A stretch of DNA of 47,270 nt from an uncultured Lachnospiraceae bacterium (GTDB lineage Bacteria > Bacillota > Clostridia > Lachnospirales > Lachnospiraceae), in contig CADAXW010000007.1 in NCBI GenBank assembly GCA_902792005.1, positions 1 to 47,270 of the forward strand, written 5' to 3'. The notes beneath the pieces were generated by a model. It made no database searches and was not told the origin of the DNA. It worked only from the letters and a program-made list of their open reading frames with translations. This document shows positions 1 through 8,741 of the stretch, one piece after another; the first letter of the stretch is position 1; each line of letters opens with the position of its first letter. Both the position numbers and the translations under genes were made by a program.

Positions 1-98
1 GGTTCTATGAGAAGAACGGGTTCATCGCAAGACCCACACCGGATCTTGGACCTGGTATGATCATGTATCTGCACGAAGAAGACGGGCCGAAGAAGTGA
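1..98 (+). CDS. C-terminal end of a GNAT-type acetyltransferase (partial)
   Basis: The window opens inside a gene read in the frame beginning at base 3 and ending with TGA at 96-98. The 31 visible residues start FYEKNGF and continue through RPTPDLGPGM to a hydrophobic IMYL strand and a short charged tail. The FYEKNGF turn followed by a G-M-x-M-Y-L strand is how many GNAT N-acetyltransferases end (the last two beta strands of the acetyl-CoA fold). The substrate cannot be told from this piece. It converges with the cell-wall-binding protein gene, and both can use the hairpin at 145-178. Confidence 0.55.
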   Translation, partial: FYEKNGFIARPTPDLGPGMIMYLHEEDGPKK

Positions 99-144
99 TT
101 CGGTGCGGGAAGGGACCACAGACTTGCGGTACATTTGATAAAAG

Positions 145-178
145 AAAGAGAGCGGAGGATCAGATCCTCCGCTCTTTT
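145..178. terminator. Bidirectional rho-independent terminator
   Basis: The inverted repeat AGAGCGGAGGATC / GATCCTCCGCTCT has a loop of only a few bases and is flanked by A-rich and T-rich tracts (AAAG before, TTTT after). It lies between two convergent genes, so it can end transcription from both sides. Confidence 0.85.
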
Positions 179-215
179 CAGCTAAATATGTAGATTACAG
201 TTATTCAACTTCGGA

Positions 216-1487
216 TTAGCGGTTTGTGCAAACGCCGCTCTTGTTGAAGTAATACTTCTTGCTGCCTTCATATCTGTAGCCGTTGCTGTACATACGGCCT
301 GAGTTGTAGAACCAGTACCACTTTCCACCGATCTTAGCCCATCCATGTACCTGAGCTCCGGTGGAACCATAGTAGTAATAGTATCCATCCTGCTTGATCC
401 AGCCCTTCTGCATCTGGCCCTTCTTGTTGAAGTAGTACCAGTCATTGCCGATGAGGCGCTCGCCTGTATATGCATAGCCGAGAGTCTTGTTGAAGTAGTA
501 TCTCTTCTTGTTGTATGTACGCCAGCCTGTAAGCATAACGCCGTTCTTGTTGAAGAGATAGTAGTCATCCTTAAGCTTCTTAAAACCGGTTACGCGATAG
601 CCGCTGGCATTCAGATAGTATCTCTTCTTGCCGACGTCCAACCAGCGTTTTTTGTATTTGTTTCCGAACTTGTCCTGATAATAGTAGTTTTTCCCAACCT
701 TGTTCCAGCCAACATTGGTACGAACGATCTTGAACTTATAATTTCCGGTGCGGGACTTGTCACAGGTAACATCCAGATAGTAGGTTCCCTTACCGAGGTT
801 ATAGGCACTAAGCGTCTGTGCGCCACCGTCGGTGATGAAGTATTTGATTTCGGTTCCATCCTTCTTGTAAATCCGATAATACTGATACTTCTGACCATTT
901 ACACTGATACGGATGACAGAGTTGGTAGTGATTGTAAACTTGTAATAATCGTGCAGATCATTCAGTGCGAGCTGTCCCTTGTAAACCTTGTTTACGGAGA
1001 TGTTGCTTGCTTTGGAGATGCTGTTGTTCTTGCTTCCATTATCCTCTGCAGAAACAGTAGCTGCAGTGATAGTAGCGGTAAAGGAATAGGGGATAGTATT
1101 TGTTCCATAGATGGAATTAACACCCGGATTCATGTAGTAGGTTCCCGGAAGAAGATCAAGGTTGAACATTTCCTGAGTACCTTTGCCAACATAATAAGAA
1201 TATTCATTGGTACCGGTTACATAATTGTCGTTTGAATCCTTTATCCGGAGATTAAGACTGTTACTGGAAGAGTTGTTGCTTATATCCACCCGGATTCTGG
1301 ACGGCTTGCTGAGAACCACCTTGTAGTAGTGACTCGTTGAACCTTGCTTCAGCGTTCCGGAGACTTCTTGTCCGGAAGTGATCGATGTTGCATTTTTTGT
1401 GGACGTGCCGGCTGCTTCAGCAGAAAAGGGTAAGAAGCAGATGACAAGCCCAACCATGAGCAGAAGAGTGAGTAGTTTCTTCTTCAT
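216..1487 (-). CDS. Secreted protein with PPC-like domains and cell-wall-binding repeats
   Basis: This 423-residue protein begins with a clear signal peptide (MKKKLLTLLLMVGLVICFLP..., cleavage likely after AEA near residue 25). Residues about 30-145 and 155-262 look like two beta-sandwich domains of the bacterial pre-peptidase C-terminal (PPC) type, each with the HYYKV or HDYYKF and GTYYL strands usual there. Residues about 265-423 consist of roughly eight 20-residue aromatic repeats (GWxxxxxxxYYFNKxGxMxTG), the choline/glucan-binding repeat family that attaches proteins to wall polymers. No catalytic domain and no sortase signal are visible. An adhesin or wall-associated binding protein is the best reading. 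The start is supported by AGGAGGA seven bases upstream. Confidence 0.8.
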   Translation of the reverse strand: MKKKLLTLLLMVGLVICFLPFSAEAAGTSTKNATSITSGQEVSGTLKQGSTSHYYKVVLSKPSRIRVDISNNSSSNSLNLRIKDSNDNYVTGTNEYSYYVGKGTQEMFNLDLLPGTYYMNPGVNSIYGTNTIPYSFTATITAATVSAEDNGSKNNSISKASNISVNKVYKGQLALNDLHDYYKFTITTNSVIRISVNGQKYQYYRIYKKDGTEIKYFITDGGAQTLSAYNLGKGTYYLDVTCDKSRTGNYKFKIVRTNVGWNKVGKNYYYQDKFGNKYKKRWLDVGKKRYYLNASGYRVTGFKKLKDDYYLFNKNGVMLTGWRTYNKKRYYFNKTLGYAYTGERLIGNDWYYFNKKGQMQKGWIKQDGYYYYYGSTGAQVHGWAKIGGKWYWFYNSGRMYSNGYRYEGSKKYYFNKSGVCTNR

Positions 1488-1539
1488 TTTTTGTCCTCCT
1501 TAAAATAATGAAGTAATTAGTTTGTAATACCCTAGCGAT

Positions 1540-1568
1540 ATAATAACACTTACCTTATTTATATACAA
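1540..1568 (-). promoter_or_regulatory. Sigma-A-type promoter of the cell-wall-binding protein gene
   Basis: On the minus strand TTGTAT (1563-1568) and TATTAT (1540-1545) are separated by 17 bases. The start of transcription would fall about 45 bases before the AGGAGGA ribosome binding site. The palindromic sites at 1571-1618 abut the -35 element. Confidence 0.6.
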
Positions 1569-1570
1569 GA

Positions 1571-1618
1571 AGCGGATTTGCTACAAATCCCGTTTTGGCA
1601 TTTGTAACAAATCCGTTT
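1571..1618. promoter_or_regulatory. Pair of palindromic sites, possible operators or a large hairpin
   Basis: GGATTTG-CTA-CAAATCC (1574-1590) is a perfect 17-base palindrome. A second near-palindrome, ATTTGTAACAAAT, follows about ten bases later (1600-1612). The two halves are also inverted copies of each other, so the whole stretch can fold into one stem of about 18 pairs. It lies between the 3' end of the broken activase gene and the -35 box of the cell-wall protein gene. It could be a repressor or activator site for the latter, or a terminator for the former, although no T-run follows on the minus strand. Confidence 0.5.
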
Positions 1619-1643
1619 GTTGAAAAGCACGATTTTTACTTGA

Positions 1644-3749
1644 TCAATCCTTGTTTTCCAGGTTCTTTCTTGCGGCAGCCAGCATCAGCTTGATGCGGTT
1701 GATCTGGTTTACTTCGGATGCACCCGGGTCAAAATCGATGGGTACGATATTTGAGTCCGGATACACGGCGCGCAGCTTTTTGATAACGCCCTTTCCGATG
1801 ATATGGTTCGGCAGGCAGGCAAAGGGCTGTGCACACACGATATTCGGTGTTCCGGAGTGGATGAGCTCCACCATTTCTCCGGTCAGGAACCAGCCTTCTC
1901 CGGTCTCATTTCCGATGGATACGATGGGTCTTGCATAATCCGCGATGTCGTGGATGTCCACCGGAGGAGTGAAGCGCTTGGACTGGGCCAGAGCCTTTGC
2001 CATGGGCTTACGCATATGCTCCATAAACTTGATGGCAGCGTTGCTGGCGATCTGAGCTCCCAGAGGTTTGCCCAGGAATTCATGCCGGTATTCCGCATTG
2101 AAGAAGCTGTAGAGCATGAAGTCGGTGAGATCCGGCATAACGGCCTCGGCACCCTCCTGCTCCAGAAGATCCACCAGATGGTTGTTGGCTGAAGGCAGGA
2201 ACTTAACCAGGATCTCGCCTACGATACCGACTCTGGGCTTCTTCATATCCTCGTAAATGGGGATCCGGTCGAAGTCTCTTACGATATCCCGGCAGATCTT
2301 CTTGAAGTTGTGAGAACCGCGCTCGATATCGCGGACGCAGATCCGCTCCCATTTCTTATGCAGCTTGTTGACCGAACCCGGCTTCTTTTCATAAGGACGG
2401 GTGCGGTAAACCACACGCATGAAGATATCACCGTACATCAGGGCGTGGAGCGCACACTTGATGGCCTTCAGATTGTACTTGAATCCCTCGTTCTTCTCAA
2501 GACCCTGTGCACTGACGGAGATTACGGGGATCTGGGGATAACCGGCCTTTGCAAGGGCACGGCGGATAAAACCGATATAGTTGGTGGCACGGCAGCCACC
2601 GCCGGTCTGGGTGATGGCAACGGCCAGATTGTTTACGTCATACTTGCCGGAGGTGATGGCCTCCATCAGCTGTCCCACCACAATGATGGAAGGATAGCAG
2701 GCGTCATTATTTACGAACTTCAGACCGGTATTGATGGTTTCCCGTTCAGCATCCGGCAGGACCACGAAGTTGATATGCAAATGTCGCAGCGCCGCCTGCA
2801 GCATGTCGAAATGGATGGGCGACATCTGGGGACAGAGAACTGTATAATCCTTCTTCATGTCCTTGGTGAACTCTACACGTTTCAGTGCAGTGGACACCGG
2901 ACTCGGCTTCACGTTGTGCTTCTTACGTGCCTTTACGGCGGAAAGAAGAGAGCGGATACGGATACGGGCCGCTCCCAGGTTGGAAACCTCATCGATCTTC
3001 AGAACCGTATAGATCTTATTGGAATTGGACAGGATATCATTTACGCAGTCGGTGGTGACAGCATCCAGTCCGCAGCCGAAGGAGAAGAGCTGGATCAGCT
3101 CCAGGTTCTCGCTGGACTTTACAAAGTTTGCAGCCCGATAGAGGCGGGAGTGATACATCCACTGGTCGGAAACGATCAGGGGACGCTCCACCTCGGACAG
3201 GTGGGAGATGGAGTCCTCGGAAAGGACAGCCACACCGTAGGAGTTGATCAGCTCCGGAATACCATGGTTGATCTCCGGATCCACATGGTAGGGACGGCCG
3301 GCAAGAACGATACCCAGCTTGCCCGTTTTGGACAGGAAGGCGATGGTCTCCTCGCCCTTTTTCCGTACATCCTCCTTCACCTTGTTAGCCTCTGCATAAG
3401 CGGCATCCACAGCTGCGCTGATCTCTTCCTTTGTCACATCGGTATACTTCTTGAACTCACGCATCATACGTGCCTTCAGAGCGGCAGGATTATCCAGCGC
3501 CAGGAAGGGACGGATGTAGGTGATCTGATTGGTCTCGATCTCCTCCATGTTATTCTTGATATTCTCGGAATAAGAGGTAACGATGGGGCAGTTGTAATGG
3601 TTGTTGGCGTCCGGCGTCTCATTCATCTCGTAAGGAACACAGGGGTAGAAGATGGTCTTTAAGCCCTGCTTTACCAGCCACATCACATGTCCGTGGGAGA
3701 TCTTCGCCGGATAACACTCGGTATCACTGGGGATGGACTCAATGCCCAT
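1644..3749 (-). pseudogene. C-terminal part of interrupted acyl-CoA dehydratase activase-type protein
   Basis: This is the downstream half of a giant gene whose upstream half is at 3739-5790. The family-like reading in this frame begins near 3797 ([18 protein letters not shown]) and runs to the stop at 1644. It covers the DUF2229 region and the 2-hydroxyglutaryl-CoA dehydratase subunit-like part that family members carry behind their ATPase domains. Cysteine-bearing segments include SDTECYPAK, FYPCVPYEMN, FGCGLDAVT, NDACYPS and TQTGGGCRATNY, plausible iron-sulfur ligands. Upstream of 3797 the frame only gives out-of-frame translation of the N-terminal half. An ATG at 3747-3749 (MGIESIPSD) is preceded nine bases upstream by AAGGAGA, so a separate 701-residue product could be translated. 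Whether it works alone is unknown. Confidence 0.75.
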
Positions 3750-5790
3750 GTTGTAGATCTCCTTGGAGGACTTGGGTGACAGAATGACACGGTAGCTTTG
3801 CCTTCTCGATGGGCAGCGGTTCATACTGGAACAGCCGGTTGTACTTGTATTCGTAAAGGTTCGGCATGTTCTCCGCATTCTTCTTCATGCCGAGACCACG
3901 CTCGCAGCGGTTACCCGTGATGAAGCGGCGTCCGCCGGTGAACTTGTTGATGGTCAGAAGGCAGTTGTTGGTGCAGAGACCGCAGCGTGCCATCTGTGTT
4001 TCATAGGTCAGCTCCTTCACGTCCGCCTCGGAAATGGTGGTGGAGGTGAAGCCCTCGGTATAGTTTTCCCGTGCGATCAGGGCAGCGCCGAAAGCACCCA
4101 TGATACCGGCGATGTCCGGACGGATGGGCTCGCGGCCGGAAACCAGTTCGAAGGCGCGGAGCACGGCATCATTGTAAAATGTACCGCCCTGTACCACGAT
4201 CTGGTGACCCAGCTGCTTCGGATCGGTGAGCTTGATCACCTTCAGGAGCGCATTTTTGATTACGGAATAAGCAAGACCGGCGGAGATGTCCTCAACGGAA
4301 GCACCCTCCTTCTGTGCCTGCTTTACCTTGGAATTCATGAATACGGTACAACGGGAACCAAGATCGATGGGCGTTTTCGCAGTAAGTGCGATCTCAGCGA
4401 AGTCATGCACCTCATAGTCCAGAGACCGGGCAAAGGTCTCGATGAAGGAACCGCAGCCGGAGGAGCAGGACTCGTTCAGCATAACGTTATCCACGACACC
4501 GTTCTTGATCTTGATACATTTCATGTCCTGACCGCCGATATCCAGAATGGTATCCACCTCAGGATCAAAGAAGGCGGCAGCGGTGTAGTGGGCAATGGTC
4601 TCAACCTCACCGTAGTCCAGGTTCATGGCAGACTTCAGAAGTGCCTCACCGTAGCCGGTGGAGCAGCTGCCTGCGATGGTTGCCGTCTCGGGAAGGAGAG
4701 AGTAGATCTCCTTCAGGGCCCGGATGGTGGTTTTCACCGGGCTGCCGTTGTTGTTGGAATAAAAATCATATAAAAGCTCACCACGCTCGCCGATGACAGC
4801 CAGCTTGGTGGTTGTAGATCCTGCGTCGATTCCCAGGAATACGCGTCCGGAATAGGTCTTCAGATCGCCGCGGCGCACGTGATAGGAGTGCTGACGCTGA
4901 CGGAATTCAGCCAGTTCTGCCTCATCCTTGAAGAGAGGATCCAAACGGCTGACCTCAACCTCGATCTTCAGGTCGTCACTCAGCTTGTTCGCCAGGGCAG
5001 TAAGACCGATGGTCTTATTCTCATCTGAATGAAGGGCAGCACCGATGGCTGCAAAGAGATGAGAGTTCTCCAAAAGGATCGCATGCTCCTCGTCCAGGTT
5101 CAGAGTACGGATAAAGCACTCCCGAAGCTGATCCAGGAAATGCAGGGGTCCGCCCAGAAATGCCACATGACCCCGGATGGGCTTGCCGCAGGCAAGTCCG
5201 GAAATGGTCTGGTTTACCACAGCCTGGAAGATGGATACGGAAAGATTCGGCTTTGTCGCACCCTCGTTTATCAGCGGCTGGATATCCGTCTTTGCGAATA
5301 CGCCGCAGCGTGCGGCGATGGGATATACGGTATCATAGGTTTTTGCATACTCATTCAGGCCGGAGGCATCCGTCATCAGAAGGGCTGCCATCTGGTCGAT
5401 AAAGGAGCCTGTACCGCCGGCACAGACAGAATTCATACGCTGTTCGATCCCGCTCTTTGAGAAGTAGATGATCTTTGCATCCTCGCCGCCCAGCTCGATG
5501 GCTACATCTGTCTGGGGAGCGGTCTCCTCCAGAGCACTGGATACGCAGACAACCTCCTGCTCAAAGGGGACGTCAATGACCTTGGCCAGTGCCAGTCCGC
5601 CGGAGCCGGTGATGTCCGGGGCAACCTCGCAGTCGCCTACGGATTCGATGGCGTGCTCCAGGAGCTCCCGCAGGGTCTCCTTGATCCGCGCGAAATGTCT
5701 CTGATACTCGGAAAATAGTAAATTGTGCTGCTCGTCGATCACTGCCACCTTGACGGTGGTAGAGCCGATGTCAATACCTAAGCGTTTCAT
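3739..5790 (-). pseudogene. N-terminal part of interrupted acyl-CoA dehydratase activase-type protein (two BadF/BcrA ATPase domains)
   Basis: This 683-residue product starts at an ATG with AAGGAG five bases upstream. It contains two copies of the ASKHA-fold BadF/BadG/BcrA/BcrD activase domain, with phosphate loops [10 protein letters not shown] (residues 5-14) and [10 protein letters not shown] (320-329). The iron-sulfur cluster cysteines are C123 in [10 protein letters not shown] and C442/C446 in [10 protein letters not shown] further cysteine cluster, [10 protein letters not shown], lies near residue 600. Activases of this family use ATP hydrolysis to inject an electron into 2-hydroxyacyl-CoA dehydratases. 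The reading leaves the family frame near 3797 after PLPIEKAK and stops 19 codons later. The large fused form (about 1,400 residues) is common in Clostridia and its true substrate is not established. Confidence 0.8.
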
Positions 5791-5870
5791 AGTACTCCTT
5801 TTTTTGCGCCCCGGGCAGGTGCAAAACGCACCAAAAGGGACGAGTTTTGGGTGTGATAGACCGAAATAAC

Positions 5871-5899
5871 ATTATATATGAAATGATTGGTAAACTCAA
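5871..5899 (-). promoter_or_regulatory. Promoter of the activase-type gene
   Basis: On the minus strand TTGAGT (5894-5899), a 17-base spacer and TATAAT (5871-5876) form a good sigma-A promoter about 80 bases before the start codon at 5790. Confidence 0.7.
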
Positions 5900-5957
5900 G
5901 GCAAGAATTTTTAATATAGTAACATTTAGGCATTTTATTTATATGCGTGGGTGCTTC

Positions 5958-5986
5958 TTGAGTTTCAGGCCGGAATATAGTATAAT
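5958..5986 (+). promoter_or_regulatory. Promoter of the rhomboid-like/ytfI-ytfJ gene group
   Basis: TTGAGT (5958-5963), a 17-base spacer and TATAAT (5981-5986) face right, towards the membrane-protein gene. It is divergent from the promoter at 5871-5899 and has the same -35 hexamer. Confidence 0.7.
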
Positions 5987-6043
5987 ACACAGGTTAGATA
6001 TACCCTTTTTTTCGGGCGAATGAATCACAGGAGCTTATCACGT

Positions 6044-6970
6044 ATGAAATTCTTGGATAAAATGGAACGAAAAATCGGCAAGTACGCCATCCCGCGACTT
6101 CCGCTGATCATGACCGGATGTTTTATCGTCGGTTATATCTTTCGTTATTTCTTTGAGACGGTCTATGTCTATCTGACACTGGATCCCGCATATATGGTGG
6201 AAAATAATCAGTGGTGGAGACTCATTACCTGGATCTTTACAGTTCCCTTTGAGTTGAATGACACACTGAGCATGCTGCTCACCCCCATCTGTTTATATTT
6301 TTATTACTATATCGGAACCTCTCTGGAACGGCTCTGGGGAAAGTTCGCGTTCAACCTGTATGTCTTTTCGGAGATCATTCTGACGGATCTGGCGGTTGTG
6401 ATAGTGTATCTCATCACAAAGACGCCGAATCTCGCCTTCATCTACCTGCCGACCACCCGGTACATGCTCCTTTCCATGTTCCTTGCAATGGCAGTGGTCT
6501 TCAAGGATCAGGTGGTGCTGTTTGCCTTTGTGGTTCCTATGAAGATGAAATGGCTGGCGGTCGTGGATGCGGCATTTATGCTGTATGAGTTTATTAATTA
6601 CCCGTTCCTTTACTGGAGAGTGGTCATCATCACCTGCTGTGTGACCTTCGGCATCTTCTGGCTGATCTATCATAACCGGAATGGAATGACCCATGACCAG
6701 AAGCGAAGGGCAAGGAGATTCAAGCAGGCAGTACGGGAAGGCCGGGTGGACCGGGAGCATAGCGAGGTCATGTCCCGCAGCGCGGACGGCAAGGTGATCA
6801 CCATGCGGCCCAGCACCAAGGGGCCCATCCATCAGTGTACCATCTGTGGAAGGACTGAGCGGGATAATCAGGATCTGGAATTCCGTTATTGTTCAAAATG
6901 CGCCGGCAATCATGAGTATTGCAGCGATCATATCTTCTCACATGTGCATATTGAGGAATCAGAAGAATAG
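6044..6970 (+). CDS. Rhomboid-like membrane protein with C-terminal zinc-knuckle tail
   Basis: This is a membrane protein of 308 residues from ATG 6044, which has AGGAG ten bases upstream. An in-frame ATG at 6020 lacks any ribosome site. About six hydrophobic segments are seen. QWWRLITWIFT and IGTSLERLWGKFAFNLY resemble the WWR and G-x-LE-x-WG-x-F signatures of the rhomboid/derlin fold. The catalytic GxSG serine motif is absent: the matching segment reads RYMLLSMFLAMA. It is therefore more likely a non-proteolytic relative. The cytoplasmic tail carries CTICG, CSKC and CSDH plus further histidines, a treble-clef or knuckle-like metal site. It heads the gene group running to ytfJ. Its function is unknown. 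Confidence 0.65.
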   Translation: MKFLDKMERKIGKYAIPRLPLIMTGCFIVGYIFRYFFETVYVYLTLDPAYMVENNQWWRLITWIFTVPFELNDTLSMLLTPICLYFYYYIGTSLERLWGKFAFNLYVFSEIILTDLAVVIVYLITKTPNLAFIYLPTTRYMLLSMFLAMAVVFKDQVVLFAFVVPMKMKWLAVVDAAFMLYEFINYPFLYWRVVIITCCVTFGIFWLIYHNRNGMTHDQKRRARRFKQAVREGRVDREHSEVMSRSADGKVITMRPSTKGPIHQCTICGRTERDNQDLEFRYCSKCAGNHEYCSDHIFSHVHIEESEE

Positions 6971-7005
6971 ACGGGAGAATATCGGGAGAATATACGGGAG
7001 AATAT
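6971..7005 (+). repeat. Three tandem copies of an 11-12 base unit before a TTG start
   Basis: CGGGAGAATAT occurs three times in a row with one-base variation (ACGGGAGAATAT, CGGGAGAATAT, ACGGGAGAATAT). The last copy supplies GGGAG as the ribosome binding site for the TTG start at 7010, and the earlier copies repeat that site out of position. Confidence 0.8.
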
Positions 7006-7009
7006 ACAT

Positions 7010-8422
7010 TTGGAAGCAAGACAGTTGGAAAAAGAGGCTAAGATCCTGCTGACGGAGATCGCAGCGGACAGAAACCGGGCAGAGGGGCTCGTACAGTATG
7101 GGAAAATGTGCGCTGCTGCATTTGCATCCTACTCTCTGATCAAGCTCTCTCTGAACTATTTTACCCTGTGTGAAATGGAGCAGGAAGAGGCGGAAGAGGG
7201 AGACAGAAGCGAGGATTACTGGACGGTGCAGAGCGCCGTACGAGGACTGCTTTCGGCTACGCCGGAAAAGGAAGAGGAACAGATCCGAACGCTTCGTGAC
7301 AGGATCACGGCGCGGATGAAGGTGCTGACATCCTATACGGATTTCTTTGAACAGCACGAATATATCATGAACCGGAAGGAGGCCGGGCTGCTGGGACAGG
7401 TGGAACAGGTATCTCCTGAAAACCTGGCAGATGAGGCATTCTCCTTCGTATTTTCCGACCAGGATAAAATGGTGGTGAATACCAGGATCCAGTCGGTTGT
7501 GGGACAGCTGCCGGTGCGTATGACGAAGCAGCGGTTCTACGATATCCTTTCGGAGGCCATCGCCCTGTATCAGGGAGGTGAGCTGCAGTCGGCCAGAGAC
7601 TTTATCCAGTCAATCCGGGAGGCTGCACTGCTGGAGCTTCCGGAGGGCTTTGAGACAGAGTATCCGGAGCTGAAGGAGAGATATGATCTGTTTGATCATG
7701 TGACCTATAAGGACCTCTCCAAGGCGGAATATGAGAATCTGCAGAAGGAGCTGGAATCGGTGACGGGTGAGATGGAAGGCTATGCCACCCGGGACCTTCT
7801 GCTGCAGGAGATCGTAAATGATATCCTTGTGGTTCAGCTGACGGCACCCAGAGCGGATGCGTCATATCTGGAGGACAGAGCGGAAACTGCGAAGAAGATC
7901 CTGCAGGAGATCATCACCGCGGAGGATATCTATGTATCTGCGGAACAGTTTGATGAGTGGTTCCTTTTGATGGAGGGTGCACAGGAGGAAGCCTACGAGG
8001 CGCTTCTTACCCTGGAGAGCAGCCTGGAGAGCTATGCAGATGAACTGGAGCCGGATGTGGCAAAGGCGCTGAAGACGGCAGATCTGCTTACATCCACCAG
8101 CCTCTTCATGGATCTGAATGAAAAAGAAGAGAGCGCTGATCCGGAGGAGAGGGCAGAGGAAAAAGCTGAGGATAAGGCAGAGGATAAAAAGCTGGAGCAG
8201 CTGAAGGAACAGCTGTTTACGGACTTTGATCAGGCATTTGCCGGTCTTTCCAGAGAAGAGAAGAGGAGCCGTATGGCGAAGGTGCTGTCCATGGTTCCGG
8301 TATTCTTCAACTCCCGGGAGGAGATCAGGGAATACTTCCTGTATGCGTTAGAGAATTGCAGGGATGACAGTGAGCTGACAGCGGTCAGCCGGCTCATCCA
8401 TGATATGATGTTAGATAAATAG
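7010..8422 (+). CDS. Unrecognised soluble helical protein
   Basis: I do not recognise this 470-residue protein. It starts at TTG 7010 with GGGAG nine bases upstream, 39 bases after the membrane-protein gene. It is rich in Glu, Leu and Ala, and predicted by eye to be almost entirely alpha-helical, with no signal peptide or membrane segment. A low-complexity acidic/basic stretch (EERAEEKAEDKAEDKK) near residues 380-395 separates a long N-terminal part from a compact C-terminal helical part containing FNSREEIREYFLYALENC. Its place between a membrane protein and ytfI/ytfJ-type genes suggests an envelope or sporulation-linked role, but that is only context. Confidence 0.7.
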   Translation: MEARQLEKEAKILLTEIAADRNRAEGLVQYGKMCAAAFASYSLIKLSLNYFTLCEMEQEEAEEGDRSEDYWTVQSAVRGLLSATPEKEEEQIRTLRDRITARMKVLTSYTDFFEQHEYIMNRKEAGLLGQVEQVSPENLADEAFSFVFSDQDKMVVNTRIQSVVGQLPVRMTKQRFYDILSEAIALYQGGELQSARDFIQSIREAALLELPEGFETEYPELKERYDLFDHVTYKDLSKAEYENLQKELESVTGEMEGYATRDLLLQEIVNDILVVQLTAPRADASYLEDRAETAKKILQEIITAEDIYVSAEQFDEWFLLMEGAQEEAYEALLTLESSLESYADELEPDVAKALKTADLLTSTSLFMDLNEKEESADPEERAEEKAEDKAEDKKLEQLKEQLFTDFDQAFAGLSREEKRSRMAKVLSMVPVFFNSREEIREYFLYALENCRDDSELTAVSRLIHDMMLDK

Positions 8423-8441
8423 TTTTAATTGGTGAAGTAGT

Positions 8442-8741
8442 ATGAAGCTTGCGGACAACATTTATACGGATATCGAAAAGAATAAGGTATTCCGAAGGGC
8501 GCTGGACCGGATCGCGGAGGGCAAAAAATATATGTCCTTCTATGTGGTCACACTCCCGCTGTTTTCCTATGGGCTTCTTGAGATCTATGAGTTCAATGAG
8601 CTGAGGCAGCCGTATTACAGAAAAATGGATGACGAGATCACAATCCTGGCGATCTCGAAAAGCAAAACCGGAGCGAAGGAACTGGCCATGAACATTCTTG
8701 AGGATCATCTGGATCAGGAAGGGGTGTTGCAATGGCCGTAG
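8442..8741 (+). CDS. Small protein of unknown function
   Basis: A 99-residue protein begins 19 bases after the previous gene and overlaps the next gene by 10 bases, so it is translated within the same operon. It has no membrane segment or signal peptide. A central FYVVTLPLFSYGLLEIYEFNELRQPYY segment (split by eye into a strand and a helix) and a C-terminal helix ELAMNILEDHLDQ are the only notable parts. I do not recognise the family. The upstream ribosome site is weak (GGTGAAG), which fits translational coupling to the gene before it. Confidence 0.6.
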   Translation: MKLADNIYTDIEKNKVFRRALDRIAEGKKYMSFYVVTLPLFSYGLLEIYEFNELRQPYYRKMDDEITILAISKSKTGAKELAMNILEDHLDQEGVLQWP

